29,735 nucleotides of DNA from a virus, in the IMG/VR virus record IMGVR_UViG_3300030108_000458, positions 1 to 29,735 of that record. One strand, 5' to 3'. Numbering within the stretch: the stretch's first letter is position 1; each line of letters opens with the position of its first letter. The position numbers were made by a program, and so were the translations under genes. Under the pieces are notes generated by a model. It was not told the DNA's origin. It ran no database searches and was given only the letters and a program-made list of their open reading frames with translations. This document shows positions 8,609 through 15,926 of the stretch, in pieces.

Positions 8609-9781
8609 ATGGAAATTATAGAATTATTATTAGATGAAAATGATGAACTGACTGGAATAGAAGCAGTTAGTTTGGTAGAGAACCCAGCCATTGAAGAAGA
8701 GTGGATAACACTTAGTAAACAAGAAATTAAGTTTGCAAAAATAGATGAAGAAAAAAGAATCCTTCTTGGAGCGGCTCTGGTTCCAAATAAACCAATATTT
8801 AGAAAGCGTAATGATACTATGTTTTATGTGTATTTTAGTAAAGATACAGTTAAAAGAGCAAGTGAATTATTCTTTATGAATGGCAACCAGAATAATGCAA
8901 CCTTAGAACACAACATGGAAATAAATGGCTTATCAGTTGTAGAAAGCTGGATAGTTGATGACCCTGAAATGGACAAGAGCAAGAAGTATGGTTTTGATGT
9001 AGTTGAAGGAACTTGGATGATTTCTATGAAAGTAGAAAATGATGAGGTTTGGAATGACTATGTAAAAACAGGTAAGGTCAAGGGCTTTAGTATTGAGGGA
9101 TATTTTGCAGATAGAGCTAAGATTAGTAAACCTAATTTAAAAGCAGAGATGGAAGCCATTTTAGAAAGTGAAGCAGAATATATGTTAGGCAATATTAAAG
9201 CACTAATTAAAAAAGATAAAAGAACTAAAAATGGCAAAAAAATTACATTGGAAACATACAATGATTATCCATCAGGAGTTGCTAATAATGCTAAAAGAGG
9301 TATTAAATTTAATGAAAAGGTTAACAATAAATGCGCTACACAGGTAGGCAAAATTAGAGCACAACAATTAGCAAACAAAGAGAACATTAGCTTAGAAACT
9401 ATTAAAAGAATGTATAGCTATTTAAGTAGGGCTGCTGAATACTATGATGAAGCTGATAAAGAAGCATGTGGTACTATTAGCTATTTACTATGGGGTGGTA
9501 AAGCAGGGCTAAGATGGTCTGAAAGCAAATTAAAAGAATTAGGAGAAATTAATCTTGCGTCTATGGTAGTTGATGACAATTTTGCAATTATTGATGATAG
9601 GTTAGCGTATAGCACACAAGAGAAAGCTGAAGAGATGGCTAAGAACATTGGTTGTGAGGGTTTTCATGTGCATGAGTATGAAAATAAAGAATGGTACATG
9701 CCCTGCAAAGAGCATACATTATATAAGCATAAATGTCCAAAGGGTTACAAAAAAAAAGACGGTAAGTGTGTAAAAAAATAA
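8609..9781 (+). CDS. XkdF-like prohead serine protease with extra C-terminal domains
   Basis: A 390-residue protein. The first 170 residues match the phage XkdF-type (Peptidase S78_2) protease: VSLVENPAIE near the start, ILLGAALVPNKPIFRK (51-66), a candidate catalytic His in NATLEHN (H101) and a candidate Ser in VKGFSIEGYF (S161). This enzyme normally trims scaffold and capsid in the prohead. A second domain (about 215-320, with YPSGVANNAKRGIKFN and AEYYDEADKEACGTISYLLW) resembles a stretch I have seen fused to such proteases but cannot name. The last 50 residues carry several Cys and His (FHVHEY, CKEH, CPKGYKKKDGKCVKK) and may bind metal. It lies upstream of scaffold and capsid genes, as expected. 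Confidence 0.82.
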   Translation: MEIIELLLDENDELTGIEAVSLVENPAIEEEWITLSKQEIKFAKIDEEKRILLGAALVPNKPIFRKRNDTMFYVYFSKDTVKRASELFFMNGNQNNATLEHNMEINGLSVVESWIVDDPEMDKSKKYGFDVVEGTWMISMKVENDEVWNDYVKTGKVKGFSIEGYFADRAKISKPNLKAEMEAILESEAEYMLGNIKALIKKDKRTKNGKKITLETYNDYPSGVANNAKRGIKFNEKVNNKCATQVGKIRAQQLANKENISLETIKRMYSYLSRAAEYYDEADKEACGTISYLLWGGKAGLRWSESKLKELGEINLASMVVDDNFAIIDDRLAYSTQEKAEEMAKNIGCEGFHVHEYENKEWYMPCKEHTLYKHKCPKGYKKKDGKCVKK

Positions 9782-9787
9782 AATAAA

Positions 9788-9925
9788 ATGAGAAGAAAAA
9801 AATTTAAAACACCAAGCAGAACCTCACCTACAAATAGCAAAAGAGGTTGCTTATGTAAAGACAATACTTATAGCAGTAAATGCTGTGATGGTTCACATCA
9901 AGCACAGGGAGTAGGCAAAGTATAA
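9788..9925 (+). CDS. Small cysteine-rich basic protein
   Basis: A 45-residue product between the protease and the scaffold gene. The basic N terminus (MRRKKFKTPSRTSP) is followed by RGCLCKDNTYSSKCCDGSHQ, with four Cys that could bind one zinc ion or form disulfides, and QAQGVGKV at the end. I believe similar small proteins occur next to capsid genes in other Bacteroidota phages, but this is memory, not a search. A four-Cys knuckle in so short a chain supports a real gene. Function unknown. Confidence 0.6.
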   Translation: MRRKKFKTPSRTSPTNSKRGCLCKDNTYSSKCCDGSHQAQGVGKV

Positions 9926-9930
9926 AATAA

Positions 9931-9976
9931 ATATTGTAAAAACACATAACACTATACACATTTTTTTACATTACTA
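9931..9976 (+). promoter_or_regulatory. Putative phage promoter/operator box, copy 2
   Basis: The stretch contains CATAACACTA, CAC, a seven-T run and ACATTA, followed by AT-rich DNA up to ATG 9990. It is the second copy of the box at 1117-1158; nearly every base of the core CATAACACTANNNCAC(T run)ACATTA is shared. It precedes the scaffold-capsid operon, which needs strong late expression. Whether it is recognised by host polymerase or by a phage factor cannot be told from sequence. Confidence 0.5.
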
Positions 9977-9989
9977 ATAAATATTTACT

Positions 9990-10625
9990 ATGAAAGCAAA
10001 TGATATACTAAACAAAATCAAAAATATTGTTGGTGTGGAACTTTCTGAAACAGTAGAATTAGCAGAAATAACATTAGAAAATGGTACTATTTTAGTATCA
10101 GAAGAATTTACTAAAGGTAATGCAGTATTCATTAAAGGAGAAGATGGAGAGATTGCACTACCTGTAGGTGAATATGCTTTAGAAGATGGTAGAGTGCTAT
10201 CTGTTGTTGAAGAAGGCATCATTGATAGTATTAGAGAATCTGCTGAAACAGAAGAAAAAGAAGCAGAGGAAGAACTTTCTGAAGAAACAGTTGCTGAAGA
10301 ATCTACTGAAGAAACTGAATTAAAGGAAGAAGAAAAAGAAGAAATGCAATATGTAACAAGAGAAGAGTTTGCACTTGCAATGGATGAACTAAAATCCATG
10401 ATTGAAGCAATGGATCATAAAAAGAAAAAAGAAGATATGAGTGAGCAGAAAGAAGAAAGTAAGGAAGAAACTAAACAAGAAGTAAATCTTTCTGAAGAAA
10501 AAACTGCTCCTGTAAAACACAATCCTGAAGCAGAGGTTGATAACAAAGTAAATTTCAAAATTGCTGGAAGTAGAACAACAACTACTATGGATAGAGTTTA
10601 CAGTAAAATTTTTAACAATAATTAA
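9990..10625 (+). CDS. Probable capsid scaffolding protein
   Basis: A 211-residue, very acidic protein directly upstream of the major capsid gene, the usual place for a scaffold. The N-terminal 80 residues are a folded-looking domain (ILNKIKNIVGVELSETVELA; VFIKGEDGEIALPVGEYALE). Residues about 85-120 are a Glu/Ser/Thr-rich low-complexity linker. A predicted coiled coil follows (YVTREEFALAMDELKSMIEA), and the tail ends in a basic, Asn-rich C terminus. An acidic, coiled-coil protein with a basic tail fits capsid scaffolds. The antisense reading frame here is serine-rich only because GAA/TCT codons mirror each other. Confidence 0.72.
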   Translation: MKANDILNKIKNIVGVELSETVELAEITLENGTILVSEEFTKGNAVFIKGEDGEIALPVGEYALEDGRVLSVVEEGIIDSIRESAETEEKEAEEELSEETVAEESTEETELKEEEKEEMQYVTREEFALAMDELKSMIEAMDHKKKKEDMSEQKEESKEETKQEVNLSEEKTAPVKHNPEAEVDNKVNFKIAGSRTTTTMDRVYSKIFNNN

Positions 10626-10636
10626 ATAAAAACAAA

Positions 10637-11569
10637 ATGGCAACAACAACTTCGATAACCTCTACGTATGCTGGAGAATTTGCAGGAAAGTATATTTCTG
10701 CAGCATTACTTAGTGGTTCAACAATTGAAAACGGTTTAATAACTGTAAAACCTAATGTAAAGTACAAAGAGGTTTTAAAGAAAGTAGCAACTGACGCAAA
10801 TGTAATCAAAGATGCAACTTGTGATTTTACAGCAACAGGTACTGTTACACTTACTGAAAGAATATTACAACCAGAAGAATTCCAAGTAAATCTTGAATTA
10901 TGTAAAAAAGATTTTAGAAGTGATTGGGAAGCGGTTCAGATGGGATATTCTGCATTTGATAATTTACCACCTAATTTTTCTGATTTTATTATTGGTCATG
11001 CAGCTGGCTTAGTAGCTGAAAAGACAGAACAAAACATTTGGTCAGGACAAACAGGAAATGCTGGAGAATTTGATGGATTCTACTACTTAGCTACTGCTGG
11101 TGGTTCAGGATGTGTTTCTGTATCTGGTTCACCTTTGACTGCTGCTAACATCATTGATGAAATTGGTAAGGTAGTAGATGCTATACCAAGTGCAGTATAT
11201 GGAAAAGAAGATTTATATATTTATCTATCAAGAAAAGCAGCTAAATTATACGTAAGAGCTCTTGGTGGTTTTGGTGCTAATGGCTTAGGTGCTGCTGGTG
11301 TTAATGCACAGGGTACTCAATGGTGGAACAATGGTGCACTTTCTTATGATGGTGTTAAATGTGTAATTGCTTCTGGTTTACCTGATGATTCTATGATGGC
11401 AGCACAAAAAAGTAACATGTACTTTGGCACAGGTCTCTTATCAGATCATAACGAGGTAAAACTTATTGATATGGGAGATTTAGATGGCTCTCAAAATGTT
11501 AGATTGGTTATGCGATTCACAGCTGGTGTACAAATGGGTATTACTTCAGATGTAGTTATTTACGCCTAA
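10637..11569 (+). CDS. Major capsid protein (HK97-fold)
   Basis: A 310-residue shell protein. It has TVTLTERILQPEEFQVNLEL (about residues 68-87), a central NIWSGQTGNAGEFDGFYYL stretch (133-151) and a C-terminal LGGFGANGLGA plus NMYFGTGLLSDHNEVKLIDM (about 260-279). This arrangement of E-loop, spine-helix and A-domain-like parts is what I expect of an HK97-type capsid protein from Bacteroidota phages. Placement directly after an acidic scaffold and before a probable tail-tube gene supports it. A hairpin follows the stop. No signal or membrane segment. No cleavage site was assigned. Confidence 0.85.
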   Translation: MATTTSITSTYAGEFAGKYISAALLSGSTIENGLITVKPNVKYKEVLKKVATDANVIKDATCDFTATGTVTLTERILQPEEFQVNLELCKKDFRSDWEAVQMGYSAFDNLPPNFSDFIIGHAAGLVAEKTEQNIWSGQTGNAGEFDGFYYLATAGGSGCVSVSGSPLTAANIIDEIGKVVDAIPSAVYGKEDLYIYLSRKAAKLYVRALGGFGANGLGAAGVNAQGTQWWNNGALSYDGVKCVIASGLPDDSMMAAQKSNMYFGTGLLSDHNEVKLIDMGDLDGSQNVRLVMRFTAGVQMGITSDVVIYA

Positions 11570-11583
11570 GATTGATTAATAAC

Positions 11584-11605
11584 AAGAGGGCTGGAATGCT
11601 CTCTT
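11584..11605 (+). terminator. Hairpin after the capsid gene
   Basis: AAGAGGGC and GCTCTCTT form an 8-bp stem (one G-T wobble) around the six-base loop TGGAAT, 15 bases after the capsid stop. There is no long T run after it, so it is probably a partial terminator or an mRNA-stabilising 3' structure rather than a full stop to transcription. Confidence 0.5.
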
Positions 11606-11622
11606 AACTTAAATTTAAAATT

Positions 11623-12171
11623 ATGGCATGCGATTTAACACAAGGACGCAAAGTTCCATGTAAAGATGTAGTTGGAGGGTTAGTTCGTGCTTGGTTTGTA
11701 GATTTTGGAGATTTAGGAACAGTAACTGAATCTGCTGACCAAATCACAGACATGACTGGAACCTTTACAGCATTTCAATATGACTTACATGGTACTAACT
11801 CATTTGAGCAAACTATTACGAGCTCACGTGAGAATGGAACAACATTTTTTGAACAAAGTATTAGCTTACAATTTCCTAAATTATCTAAAGAAGATAATGC
11901 AGAATTAAAACTGATGGCTTACGGTAGACCGCATATCTGTCTTGAGGATAGAAATGGAAACTTTATGCAATTTGGATTAGTACATGGTTGTGAGGTATCT
12001 GGTGGTACAATAGCGAGTGGAGCAGCATTTGGCGATTTAAGTGGTTATACACTTACATTCACAGCACAAGAAGCAAAACCTGCTAACTTCATACAAAGTG
12101 CAACTTCTGCTGATCCTTATGCTGGTATGAGTTCTGCAACTGTAACTGTAACAGTAGGAACAAATAGCTAA
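11623..12171 (+). CDS. Probable major tail tube protein
   Basis: A 182-residue protein flanked by a hairpin on each side, consistent with high, separately tuned expression. It starts ACDLTQGRKVPCKDVVGGLV, an opening I associate with tail-tube proteins of Bacteroidota siphophages. The remainder is beta-rich, with FEQSISLQFPKLSKED in the middle, a C-terminal strand block (LSGYTLTFTAQEAKPANFI) and a Ser/Thr/Val tail. Length and abundance-type context fit a tail-tube subunit. A decoration or minor capsid protein remains possible. Confidence 0.65.
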   Translation: MACDLTQGRKVPCKDVVGGLVRAWFVDFGDLGTVTESADQITDMTGTFTAFQYDLHGTNSFEQTITSSRENGTTFFEQSISLQFPKLSKEDNAELKLMAYGRPHICLEDRNGNFMQFGLVHGCEVSGGTIASGAAFGDLSGYTLTFTAQEAKPANFIQSATSADPYAGMSSATVTVTVGTNS

Positions 12172-12221
12172 AAAAAGACACTAATTCAATAGTGTGATTC
12201 ATAATATATAGTTGATTGTGG

Positions 12222-12253
12222 AGGGTGGTTTTAAAAGGCCACCTTCTTTTTTT
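12222..12253 (+). terminator. Rho-independent terminator after the tail-tube gene
   Basis: AGGGTGG(TT) pairs with (GG)CCACCTT in a stem of seven to nine base pairs, two or more of them G-T wobbles, with a TTAAAA loop, directly followed by seven T residues. This is the clearest intrinsic terminator in the window. A smaller 6-bp hairpin (ACACTA/TAGTGT) lies upstream at 12178-12195. Transcription of the portal operon would need read-through or a promoter in this gap. Confidence 0.75.
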
Positions 12254-12261
12254 AAAAAATT

Positions 12262-12615
12262 ATGCAGATACTAACTAAAACAGGCACAAGAAACATTAAC
12301 TTTATACCAAGACAAACTATAAGTGGTGCAAAAGTGTATAGTTTAGTAATTAAAAGTGAAGCAAAAAACAAGGTTATATTGACTGATAGCACAGCAACAT
12401 TTACAGAATTGGACTATTACTATCAATACAGCACTACACAAGCATTAGTAGAAAATAATTATTATACAATTACTATTACTAACACTACTGATGGAATTGT
12501 TATATTTAAAGATAAAATGTACTGTACAGATCAAACACTTAGTGATTATGAAATTAGTAATGGTGTTTATATAGAACAAAGTACAGGAAACAATGAATTT
12601 GTTTATTATGGATAA
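12262..12615 (+). CDS. Small beta-rich structural protein, unknown function
   Basis: A 117-residue protein made mostly of alternating polar/hydrophobic strands (VYSLVIKSEAKNKVIL; NYYTITITNTTDGIVIFKDK), consistent with a small beta-sandwich. It has no signal peptide or Cys pairs. It starts 9 bases after the T run of the terminator and overlaps the portal gene by 8-23 bases. It could be a head decoration, adaptor or fibre-linking protein; I cannot name it. Confidence 0.7.
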   Translation: MQILTKTGTRNINFIPRQTISGAKVYSLVIKSEAKNKVILTDSTATFTELDYYYQYSTTQALVENNYYTITITNTTDGIVIFKDKMYCTDQTLSDYEISNGVYIEQSTGNNEFVYYG

Positions 12616-14401
12616 TTTACACTTAATACAATTAAATCAATATGAAAGACCAACTATTACAGAAGAGCGTAATAGAAATTGGGTTGGCATAGGTGAAAAC
12701 AATGATTACTATCAAACTCTTATAGATGCTTACATGGATAGCACAACTAACAATGCTGTAATAAATGGTGTTGTTAATTTAATTTATGGCAAAGGCATAG
12801 ATGCTACTGATTCAAATGAAAAGCCAGAGCAGTATGCACAGATGAAGAGTTTATTGAAGCCAAATGATTTAAGATGTGTTGCACAAGATTTAAAACTATT
12901 AGGTGAGGCATCTTTTCAAATTACATACAATAAAAACAAGATTTCTGCAATTACACACTTTCCAAGAGAAACATTAAGAGCAGAAAAGATGAATGATAAG
13001 GGTGAGATTAAAAACTATTATTATGCACCTGATTGGAGTAAAGTAACAAGAAACACAAAACTAAAAAAGTTTCCTGTTTTTGGTAGTGGCGCTCAAAATG
13101 AAATATACATTGTTAAAAGAAGCTTGACAGGTTTTTACTATTACAGTCCTGCAGATTATCAAACTGCTTATGCTGTGTTAGAAAAAGAGATTGCAGATTA
13201 TTTAATTAATGACACTCAGAATGGCTTTTCAGGCACTAAGGTAGTCAACTTCAATAATGGCGTTCCTGACAGAGAGAAACAAATACAAATAAAAAATGAT
13301 GTACTTTCAAAACTCACAGGAAGCTATGGGGAGAAGGTCATTATAGCATTTAACAACAATGCAGAAAGCAAGACAACAGTAGATGACATTCCTTTAAATG
13401 ATGCTCCAGCACACTATGAGTATTTATCTACAGAATGTCAAACAAAGATTTTAGTAACACATAGAGTAACATCACCTTTATTAATTGGATTAGGTTCAGC
13501 AAATGGTTTTTCATCTAATGCTGATGAAATTAAAAATGCAACTTTGTTATTTGATAACATTGTTATAAAACCTTACCAGCATTTAATTATTGATGCACTT
13601 GATGAAATTTTAGCTTACAACAATATAACATTAAACTTATACTTTAAGACACTTGAACCACTTGAGTTTATGGAGCTTGATGATGTTGTTAGTGAGGAAC
13701 AAAGAGAAGAGGAAACAGGTGTTAAAGCAGATGAAGAACAAGCAGAGTTAGAAATGTCAACCCATAAGCATTGTTTAAGTGATATGCCTGATGAAGTTTA
13801 TGATGGTGTTTTATCTGTGCTACAGGGTGAGGTAATGGATAGTGATGAATATGAAATGGTAGATATTAGAGATGTAGATGAAGAGAATGAAAGTGTTGAG
13901 GATTGGGCAAAAGATATGATTAAACTAAGCATTGACAGCAAAGAAGATGGGTTTTCATATTTAGATGCAAGTTACTATAAAGTAAGATACAAGTATGTAA
14001 AAGGTAGTAGGAGACCTAATAAATCAGGCAACAAGAGTAGAAAGTTTTGTGAAGAAATGATGTCAAGAACAAGACAGGGTATAGTATATAGAATAGAAGA
14101 TATAGATAAAGCAAGCAGAGAAATGAATTTTAAAGCTGCTGAACTACCTATGCACAAAGGCAAGAAGTATGACTTGTTTAGATTTAAAGGCGGTGTTTAC
14201 TGCAAGCATAAATGGCAAGAGGTACTATATAAAGTAAAAAAATTAGATGACAAAGGAAGCAAAGATTTAGGTGATTATAAAACAATCAAAAAAGGAGCAT
14301 TTCCAAAGAGTTATAAGAAAAACCCTGTAGGAAGCAAGCAATCAGTTAAAGCACCTATTAACATGCCTAACAATGGTCATCATCCAAACTATAAGAAATG
14401 A
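12608..14401 (+). CDS. Portal protein with long C-terminal extension
   Basis: The first 375 residues fit a phage portal: NRNWVGIGENNDYYQTLIDA near the start, the LINDTQNGFSGTKVVNFNNG segment (about 200-219), and the conserved late block TSPLLIGLGSANGFSSNADE, with FDNIVIKPYQHLI after it. Portals form the 12-subunit DNA entry ring. A Glu-rich linker (EEQREEETGVKADEEQAE) leads to a C-terminal region of about 170 residues (SYYKVRYKYVKGSRRPNKSG; YRIEDIDKASREMNFKAAEL) ending in a Lys-rich tail. I chose ATG 12608 over 12593 because it gives a smaller overlap and a more typical N terminus. It lies 11.5 kb from the terminase. Confidence 0.8.
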   Translation: MDNLHLIQLNQYERPTITEERNRNWVGIGENNDYYQTLIDAYMDSTTNNAVINGVVNLIYGKGIDATDSNEKPEQYAQMKSLLKPNDLRCVAQDLKLLGEASFQITYNKNKISAITHFPRETLRAEKMNDKGEIKNYYYAPDWSKVTRNTKLKKFPVFGSGAQNEIYIVKRSLTGFYYYSPADYQTAYAVLEKEIADYLINDTQNGFSGTKVVNFNNGVPDREKQIQIKNDVLSKLTGSYGEKVIIAFNNNAESKTTVDDIPLNDAPAHYEYLSTECQTKILVTHRVTSPLLIGLGSANGFSSNADEIKNATLLFDNIVIKPYQHLIIDALDEILAYNNITLNLYFKTLEPLEFMELDDVVSEEQREEETGVKADEEQAELEMSTHKHCLSDMPDEVYDGVLSVLQGEVMDSDEYEMVDIRDVDEENESVEDWAKDMIKLSIDSKEDGFSYLDASYYKVRYKYVKGSRRPNKSGNKSRKFCEEMMSRTRQGIVYRIEDIDKASREMNFKAAELPMHKGKKYDLFRFKGGVYCKHKWQEVLYKVKKLDDKGSKDLGDYKTIKKGAFPKSYKKNPVGSKQSVKAPINMPNNGHHPNYKK

Positions 14402-14904
14402 GTAAAGCATTATTTGTAACAAGACATGATATATCAGTATTTACTGCTGCTAATGGAGCGATTGATTCTGACAAACTGCTTCCCTTTATCAATCAGGCGC
14501 AAGATATACATATACAGAATTACTTAGGAACTGATTTATATGTTAAGCTACAGAATGATATTACAGCAGACCCACAAACATTAGCAGGAGATTACTTAGC
14601 ATTAGTAAATGATTACATAAAGCCAATGTTAATGCACTGGAGTATGGTAGAATACTTGCCTTTTGCAGGAGTTAACATAGCCAATGGTGGTATATATACT
14701 AAAAACCCTGAAAATAGCACAGCATTGACTAAAGAGCATGTTGATAGCTTAATAGAAAGAGCAAGAACTACAGCAGAGTTTTATACAAACAGATTTATAG
14801 ATTACATGAATTTTAACCAAGAGAAATTTCCTGAATACACAAGTAATAGCAATGGTGATATTTCACCAGATTACAAAGCAGATTTTGGAGGTTGGGTACT
14901 TTAA
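14398..14904 (+). CDS. Head-tail connector/adaptor protein
   Basis: A 168-residue, mostly helical protein that overlaps the portal stop by 4 bp. It begins ALFVTRHDISVFTAANGAID, then FINQAQDIHIQNYLGTDLYV (about residues 29-48), a pattern I know from the gp6-like/DUF6712 adaptors that attach to the portal. IKPMLMHWSMVEYLPF (about 73-88) forms a buried helix, and AEFYTNRFIDYMNFNQEKFP another. Position right after the portal supports the neck-adaptor role. Confidence 0.72.
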   Translation: MSKALFVTRHDISVFTAANGAIDSDKLLPFINQAQDIHIQNYLGTDLYVKLQNDITADPQTLAGDYLALVNDYIKPMLMHWSMVEYLPFAGVNIANGGIYTKNPENSTALTKEHVDSLIERARTTAEFYTNRFIDYMNFNQEKFPEYTSNSNGDISPDYKADFGGWVL

Positions 14905-14915
14905 AAAAATAGATT

Positions 14916-15923
14916 ATGGCAGTAACAAATGGATGGGGGCAAGCAACACAAAACAACACTAATGGTTTTGGAAAGTATCAGAATACTATTGATGCTGGTT
15001 CAATATATGCTGATAGTTATGCAGGTGAAACATCATTAGTAGGTACAAGTGCTGCATTCTCATATTCTGCAAGTAGTTTTCATCAAGATGAAGCTGACCC
15101 AACACCAACTATTACAGGAACAGCAGGAGGTACATTTAGTGCTACACCAACTGGTTTAAGTATAAATACCTCAACAGGTACAATAGATTTAGATGCTTCA
15201 ACTATTCAATCTTACACAATTACTTATACTGTTAGTGGTGTTAGTTCATCACAGAGTTTAGCAGTTACAGCTTCTCCATTTATTGCTAATAACTTTAGTA
15301 TGGAGTTTGATGGAACTAATTATGTTAATGCAAGTTCATTAAGTTCTACTTTACAATCTTTAACAGTTGGTTCTATTTCAATGTGGTGGAAACCAGTAGA
15401 TGCAACACCATCTTCAGGTAATTGTTTATTAAGTGTAGCAAGTACTACAGTTACAAATGATTATTTTGCTATGTATAACATAACAGATGGTAAGTTTTAT
15501 GCACAATTAAAAGATAATAATTCAAATAATTGGATTTTACAAACTGATGCTGCTGCTTTTTCAGATAATACTTGGCATCATATTGTAATAACACAAAATG
15601 GTACTGAACCAGAGTTATATGTAAATGGAAGCAAACCAGCACAAACTTTTACAACATCAACTAATAAAACTAAATGGTGGGATGACATTACAATAGAGCA
15701 AGTAAATATTGGTGCATTGATTTATTCAGCTGGTACTTCAGGTAATGCAAGTGGCAAGATAGATGAGGTAGCCATTTGGAACACAGCACTATCTTCAGAT
15801 GCTATAGCAGAGATTTACAATGCTACTAACAACAACACAGGCAAGGTATTAGATTTAAGCACAAATACAGGAAATTATACAAATTCAAGTTCATTACAAT
15901 ACTGGAACAGATTAGGAGATTAA
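14916..15923 (+). CDS. LamG-domain appendage protein
   Basis: A 335-residue, Ser/Thr/Asn-rich beta protein. Residues about 60-120 form an Ig/cadherin-like domain (ITGTAGGTFSATPTGLSINT then TIDLDASTIQSYTITYTVSG). From about 128 to 310 there is a LamG/concanavalin-A-like domain: FSMEFDGTNYVNA, ISMWWKP, NTWHHIVIT, ELYVNGS and GKIDEVAIWNTALSSDAIAE are the standard landmarks. Such domains bind glycans. It sits between the connector and a larger protein with four LamG domains, so both are likely head fibres or receptor-binding appendages. The C terminus (SSLQYWNRLGD) is typical of the family. Confidence 0.75.
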   Translation: MAVTNGWGQATQNNTNGFGKYQNTIDAGSIYADSYAGETSLVGTSAAFSYSASSFHQDEADPTPTITGTAGGTFSATPTGLSINTSTGTIDLDASTIQSYTITYTVSGVSSSQSLAVTASPFIANNFSMEFDGTNYVNASSLSSTLQSLTVGSISMWWKPVDATPSSGNCLLSVASTTVTNDYFAMYNITDGKFYAQLKDNNSNNWILQTDAAAFSDNTWHHIVITQNGTEPELYVNGSKPAQTFTTSTNKTKWWDDITIEQVNIGALIYSAGTSGNASGKIDEVAIWNTALSSDAIAEIYNATNNNTGKVLDLSTNTGNYTNSSSLQYWNRLGD

Positions 15924-15926
15924 ATT

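Noticed and set aside
9974-10399. 141-residue serine-rich frame on the - strand
   Set aside because: It is the mirror of the Glu-rich scaffold gene: GAA/GAG codons read backwards give Ser/Phe-rich sequence.
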